Shown here: piece by piece, positions 60,748 to 64,000 of the stretch
Position numbering within the stretch: the first letter of the stretch is position 1
Layout of the letters: every line of letters starts with the position of its first letter
Source: Streptococcus suis
GTDB lineage: Bacteria > Bacillota > Bacilli > Lactobacillales > Streptococcaceae
Reading direction: 5' to 3'
Length of the DNA stretch: 64,000 nt
Assembly: GCF_024509555.1 (NCBI RefSeq)
Contig: NZ_JAMWEL010000011.1
Location: 1 to 64,000 of the forward strand
Translations under genes and position numbers: made by a program
The notes under the pieces: model-generated
Databases searched by the model: none
Seen by the model: the letters and a program-made list of their open reading frames with translations, nothing else
Told to the model about the DNA's origin: nothing

Positions 60748-63700
60748 ATGCTGGCACAACTAGATACAAAAACCGTCTATACCTTTATGGATAGCATGGT
60801 GACGATCGAAGAATATGTAAAGAGAGCCAAGTCGCTGGGCTACCAAGCCTTGGGGATGATGGATAAGAATAGTCTATATGCGGCTTACAGTTTTATGGAA
60901 ACTTGTCAGAAGGCAGGAATACAGCCAATCATCGGCTGTGAATTGGACTGGCAGTTGGAGGGGCGGGAGCGAGAATTGACAACTCAGTTGATTGCCTTGA
61001 CCACCAAGGGCTATCGAAATCTCTTGAAAATATCGACTGCAAAAATGACTGGACAGGCTAACTTTGAAGTTGTTCGCCAGTATTTAGTGGATATCGCTAT
61101 CATCATTCCCTACTTTTCAGGGATTGAAGAGCTGGATATTGGGCTAGATTATTATGTTGGAGTGACTAGGGATACACCTGTTCAAGATTTTCATGGCCCT
61201 ATTCTGCCCATCCATACGGTTCGTTTTTTCGAGGAACAACAGTTGGAGAGCTTGCAGGTTCTTCATGCCATTCGGGACAATGTGCCCCTCAATCAAGTGG
61301 CGGATATGGACAAGCGGCAAATCCTCTTATCAGCGGATAGCTTGACCAGTCTATTTTCCAGTCGCTTTCCCCAGGCAGTAGACAATCTGCGTGACTTGGT
61401 AGCAGGTATTTCTTACCAATTAAATATAGACTTGAAGTTGCCTCGTTTCAACCGTGAACGTCCTGCGGTGGAAGAATTGCAGGAGAAAGCCTATCAGGGA
61501 TTGGAAGAGAAGGGGTTGACGGCTGTTGTCTACCAAGTACGCTTGAAAACAGAATTGTCCATTATTCATGAGATGGGCTTTGATGATTATTTTTTGATTG
61601 TCTGGGACCTGCTCCGATTTGGACGCAGTCAAGGCTATTATATGGGGATGGGACGTGGTTCTGCAGTAGGGAGTTTGGTTGCCTATGCCTTGAATATTAC
61701 GGGCATTGACCCCGTTAAACATCAGCTGCTCTTTGAACGATTTTTAAATAATGAACGCTATAGCATGCCGGATATTGATATCGATATTCCTGATATTCAT
61801 CGCCCTGACTTTATTCGTTATGTGCGGGACCGCTATGGTACGACTCACGCTGCCCAGATCGTGACCTATTCGACCTTTGGAGCCAAGCAGGCCATTCGTG
61901 ATGTTTTCAAACGCTTTGGAACGCCTGAATATGAGTTGACCAATATTACTAAGAAGATCTCTTTTAAAGATAATTTAGCTTCTGCCTATCAGCGTAATGC
62001 AGCCTTCCGACAGATTATCAATAGTAAAATCGAGTACCAAAAAGCCTTTGCCATTGCCCAGCAAATAGAGGGGCAACCACGTCAGACTTCCATTCATGCA
62101 GCCGGTGTGGTCATGAGTGACGAGGAATTGACAGATACCATTCCTCTGAAAATGGGTGATGATATGCTGGTGACCCAGTATGACGCCCATGCAGTAGAGG
62201 CCAATGGCTTGCTCAAAATGGATTTTCTTGGCTTGCGAAATCTGACCTTTGTGCAAAAAATGGCAGAAGGGGTTCGAGAACGCTACCAGAAAGAAATCGA
62301 CATTTCTCAAATCGACTTAGAAGATAGAAAAACCTTGGAACTCTTTGCAGCGGGCAAGACCAAGGGGATTTTCCAGTTTGAACAACCGGGTGCCATTAGC
62401 CTTTTACAACGGGTTCGCCCAGAGCATTTTGAAGATGTGGTAGCCACCACCAGTTTGAACCGTCCAGGTGCAAGCGATTATTCGGATAATTTTGTCAAAC
62501 GAAAACATGGTCAGGAAAGAATTGACCTGCTGGATCCATCCATTGCACCGATTTTGGAAGGGACCTACGGCATCATGCTCTATCAGGAGCAGGTTATGCA
62601 GATTGCCCAGGTCTATGCAGGTTTTACTTTAGGGAAAGCTGACTTGCTTCGTAGGGCCATGTCTAAGAAAAATGCACAAGAAATGCAGGCTATGGAAAAT
62701 GAGTTTCTGGCAGGTGCGCGTGAGCGGGGGCATGAGGATGGAAAAGCCAGAGAAATTTTTGCCATGATGGCCAAGTTTGCAGGTTACGGTTTCAACCGCA
62801 GTCATGCCTATGCCTATTCGGCCCTAGCCTTTCAGATGGCCTACTTTAAGAGCCATTATCCAGATGTCTTTTTTGACGTCATGCTCAATCATTCAAGCAG
62901 TGCTTACATCGAGGATGCCTTGCAATTTGACTTTAAAGTTGCCAAATTATCGATCAATACCCTACCCTACTATGATAAGTTTGACAAGGACCAGATTTTT
63001 CTGGGCTTGAAAACCTTGAAGGGTCTGCCCAAGGATTTTGCCCTCTGGATACTGGACCAACGGCCATACAAGTCCGTGGAAGATTTTGTCTTGAAGCTTC
63101 CTGACAATTATAAGAAGAAAGAACTCTTGGTCCCTCTTATTCAAATTGGTTTGTTTGATGAGTTTGAAAGCAATAGAAAGAAAATTATTGAAAACTTAGA
63201 CAATCTCTTTGTCTTTGCTGAGGCCTTTGGGACCTTTTTTGCGGAGGAAAATTATAGCTGGACGGAGGCAGAGGACTTTAGTGAGGCTGAAAAATTTGAA
63301 TTAGAACAAAGTGTACTTGGAGTTGGCATTAGTCCACATCCCCTGGTCAAAATCTGCCGTGAGTCCAAGCGATCTCTTACAGACCTAGCTGATTTGGTGG
63401 TAGCTAGTCGGGTGACCATCCTGGTACAAATTCAATCCATCCGCTTGATTCGGACCAAGAAAACGGGTGAACAGATGGCCTTTCTCCAGGTAACCGATAC
63501 CAAGAGAAAGCTAGATGTGACACTCTTTCCAGAAAGCTATCGTCAATTTTCTCAAGACCTGAGAGAAGGGGCAATTGCCTACATGACAGGAAGGGTCCAG
63601 GAACGAGATGGACAAATGCAACTGGTTTTAGAACAATTGGAGCCGGTCAGTCTGGAAAAATTTTGGATTTTGTTGGAGAACAAGGAGCATGACCATGCGG

Positions 63701-63858
63701 TTGCTCGGATTTTGGAAAAATATAAGGGAAGCATTCCGGTAATTCTTCATTATCAAGATTCCAATCAGACTATTCAGGCGGAGCATTATAAGGTTATGAA
63801 AACGCCTCAATTAGAGGAAGAGTTGAGAGAATTTGCAATGAAAACGGTTTTTCGATAA
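60748..63858 (+). CDS. dnaE: DNA polymerase III subunit alpha DnaE
   Basis: A 1036-aa C-family replicative polymerase, the DnaE partner of PolC in Gram-positives. It has an N-terminal PHP domain (about 1-200), polymerase motifs GMGRGSAVGSLVAYAL and MPDIDIDIPDIHRP with the catalytic Asp residues (about 330-355), AAGVVMS, GIMLYQEQVMQIAQ, and a C-terminal OB-fold region (about 900-970). Length is normal for DnaE3-type Gram-positive enzymes. The gene is followed by pfkA. Confidence 0.96.
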   Translation: MLAQLDTKTVYTFMDSMVTIEEYVKRAKSLGYQALGMMDKNSLYAAYSFMETCQKAGIQPIIGCELDWQLEGRERELTTQLIALTTKGYRNLLKISTAKMTGQANFEVVRQYLVDIAIIIPYFSGIEELDIGLDYYVGVTRDTPVQDFHGPILPIHTVRFFEEQQLESLQVLHAIRDNVPLNQVADMDKRQILLSADSLTSLFSSRFPQAVDNLRDLVAGISYQLNIDLKLPRFNRERPAVEELQEKAYQGLEEKGLTAVVYQVRLKTELSIIHEMGFDDYFLIVWDLLRFGRSQGYYMGMGRGSAVGSLVAYALNITGIDPVKHQLLFERFLNNERYSMPDIDIDIPDIHRPDFIRYVRDRYGTTHAAQIVTYSTFGAKQAIRDVFKRFGTPEYELTNITKKISFKDNLASAYQRNAAFRQIINSKIEYQKAFAIAQQIEGQPRQTSIHAAGVVMSDEELTDTIPLKMGDDMLVTQYDAHAVEANGLLKMDFLGLRNLTFVQKMAEGVRERYQKEIDISQIDLEDRKTLELFAAGKTKGIFQFEQPGAISLLQRVRPEHFEDVVATTSLNRPGASDYSDNFVKRKHGQERIDLLDPSIAPILEGTYGIMLYQEQVMQIAQVYAGFTLGKADLLRRAMSKKNAQEMQAMENEFLAGARERGHEDGKAREIFAMMAKFAGYGFNRSHAYAYSALAFQMAYFKSHYPDVFFDVMLNHSSSAYIEDALQFDFKVAKLSINTLPYYDKFDKDQIFLGLKTLKGLPKDFALWILDQRPYKSVEDFVLKLPDNYKKKELLVPLIQIGLFDEFESNRKKIIENLDNLFVFAEAFGTFFAEENYSWTEAEDFSEAEKFELEQSVLGVGISPHPLVKICRESKRSLTDLADLVVASRVTILVQIQSIRLIRTKKTGEQMAFLQVTDTKRKLDVTLFPESYRQFSQDLREGAIAYMTGRVQERDGQMQLVLEQLEPVSLEKFWILLENKEHDHAVARILEKYKGSIPVILHYQDSNQTIQAEHYKVMKTPQLEEELREFAMKTVFR

Positions 63859-63897
63859 AAAATAGCAAAAAGTCAAGCAAGTTCTTTTTAAGTGTGT

Positions 63898-63903
63898 TAT
63901 AAT
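63898..63903 (+). promoter_or_regulatory. -10 of pfkA
   Basis: TGT-TATAAT, extended -10, about 40 bases before the start. Confidence 0.55.
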
Positions 63904-63940
63904 AAGGCAGTTAAATTGAAAATTTAAAGGAGCAAATGGA

Positions 63941-64000
63941 ATGAAGCGTATTGGTGTTTTGACCAGTGGCGGAGATGCCCCTGGTATGAATGCTGCCATC
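63941..64000 (+). CDS. pfkA: 6-phosphofructokinase, 5' end only
   Basis: The first 20 codons (MKRIGVLTSGGDAPGMNAAI) are in the window; the gene runs off the end. They contain the ATP-binding TSGGDAPGMN motif of PfkA, the key glycolytic kinase. AAAGGAGCAAATGGA precedes the ATG. Confidence 0.95.
   Translation, partial: MKRIGVLTSGGDAPGMNAAI

Overview
The window looks like chromosome of a Streptococcus, most likely S. suis or a close relative. This rests on the tmRNA tag AKNTNTYALAA, the murT-gatD / cdaA-cdaR-glmM block, the rpsU, dnaG, rpoD genes, the arginine-derived polyamine operon, short AT-rich intergenic gaps with extended -10 promoters, and strong AGGAGG-type ribosome binding sites. Species assignment is inference; there is no rRNA here. 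Most of the window is ordinary core genome, with one clear accessory block at about 9.7-16.9 kb and several regulatory regions of interest.

Region by region: tpx (0.1-0.6 kb) is preceded by a near-perfect palindrome. An ABC-2-type transporter operon on the minus strand (0.7-3.7 kb) follows the remains of a small secreted protein gene and a consensus promoter. Divergent from it is an RRNPP/PlcR-like regulator with a previously untracked 42-codon peptide gene directly downstream (4.1-5.2 kb); a palindrome resembling a PlcR box lies between. Next are a small unknown gene and a MacB-like ATPase with a giant coiled-coil FtsX permease (5.2-9.75 kb).

The accessory block has an IS110-family element with a structured 5' non-coding region, a palindromic repeat, a DUF308 membrane protein fused to a permuted papain-like domain, an XRE regulator, a divergent ADP-ribosylglycohydrolase fusion protein with 87-bp tandem repeats and a glycine-rich membrane segment, and an overlapping unknown membrane protein.

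From 17 to 44 kb come two ABC-F ATPases, rlmA, murT-gatD, cdaA-cdaR-glmM, an SPFH/zinc-ribbon pair bracketed by a 30-bp direct repeat, and a cupin-fetAB operon whose promoter carries three PerR/Fur-like boxes (iron export and peroxide stress). Then sstT, pepV, a TPM/LemA pair, hemW with a thioesterase and a NUDIX gene, a HAD phosphatase, rpsU, galE and mscL follow.

From 45 to 64 kb are dnaG-rpoD, a 650-bp array of hairpins with a conserved loop, a SufT-like gene, and a long leader ending in a terminator before the operon speA-speE-CASDH-nspC-aguA-aguB, which should make agmatine, putrescine and spermidine. Then come ssrA, tRNA-Ser(GGA), add, a GntR-controlled ABC exporter, dnaE and the first 20 codons of pfkA. 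Three genes (11554, 17003, 39116) appear to be leaderless: an extended -10 ends 6-7 bases before the ATG and there is no ribosome binding site.
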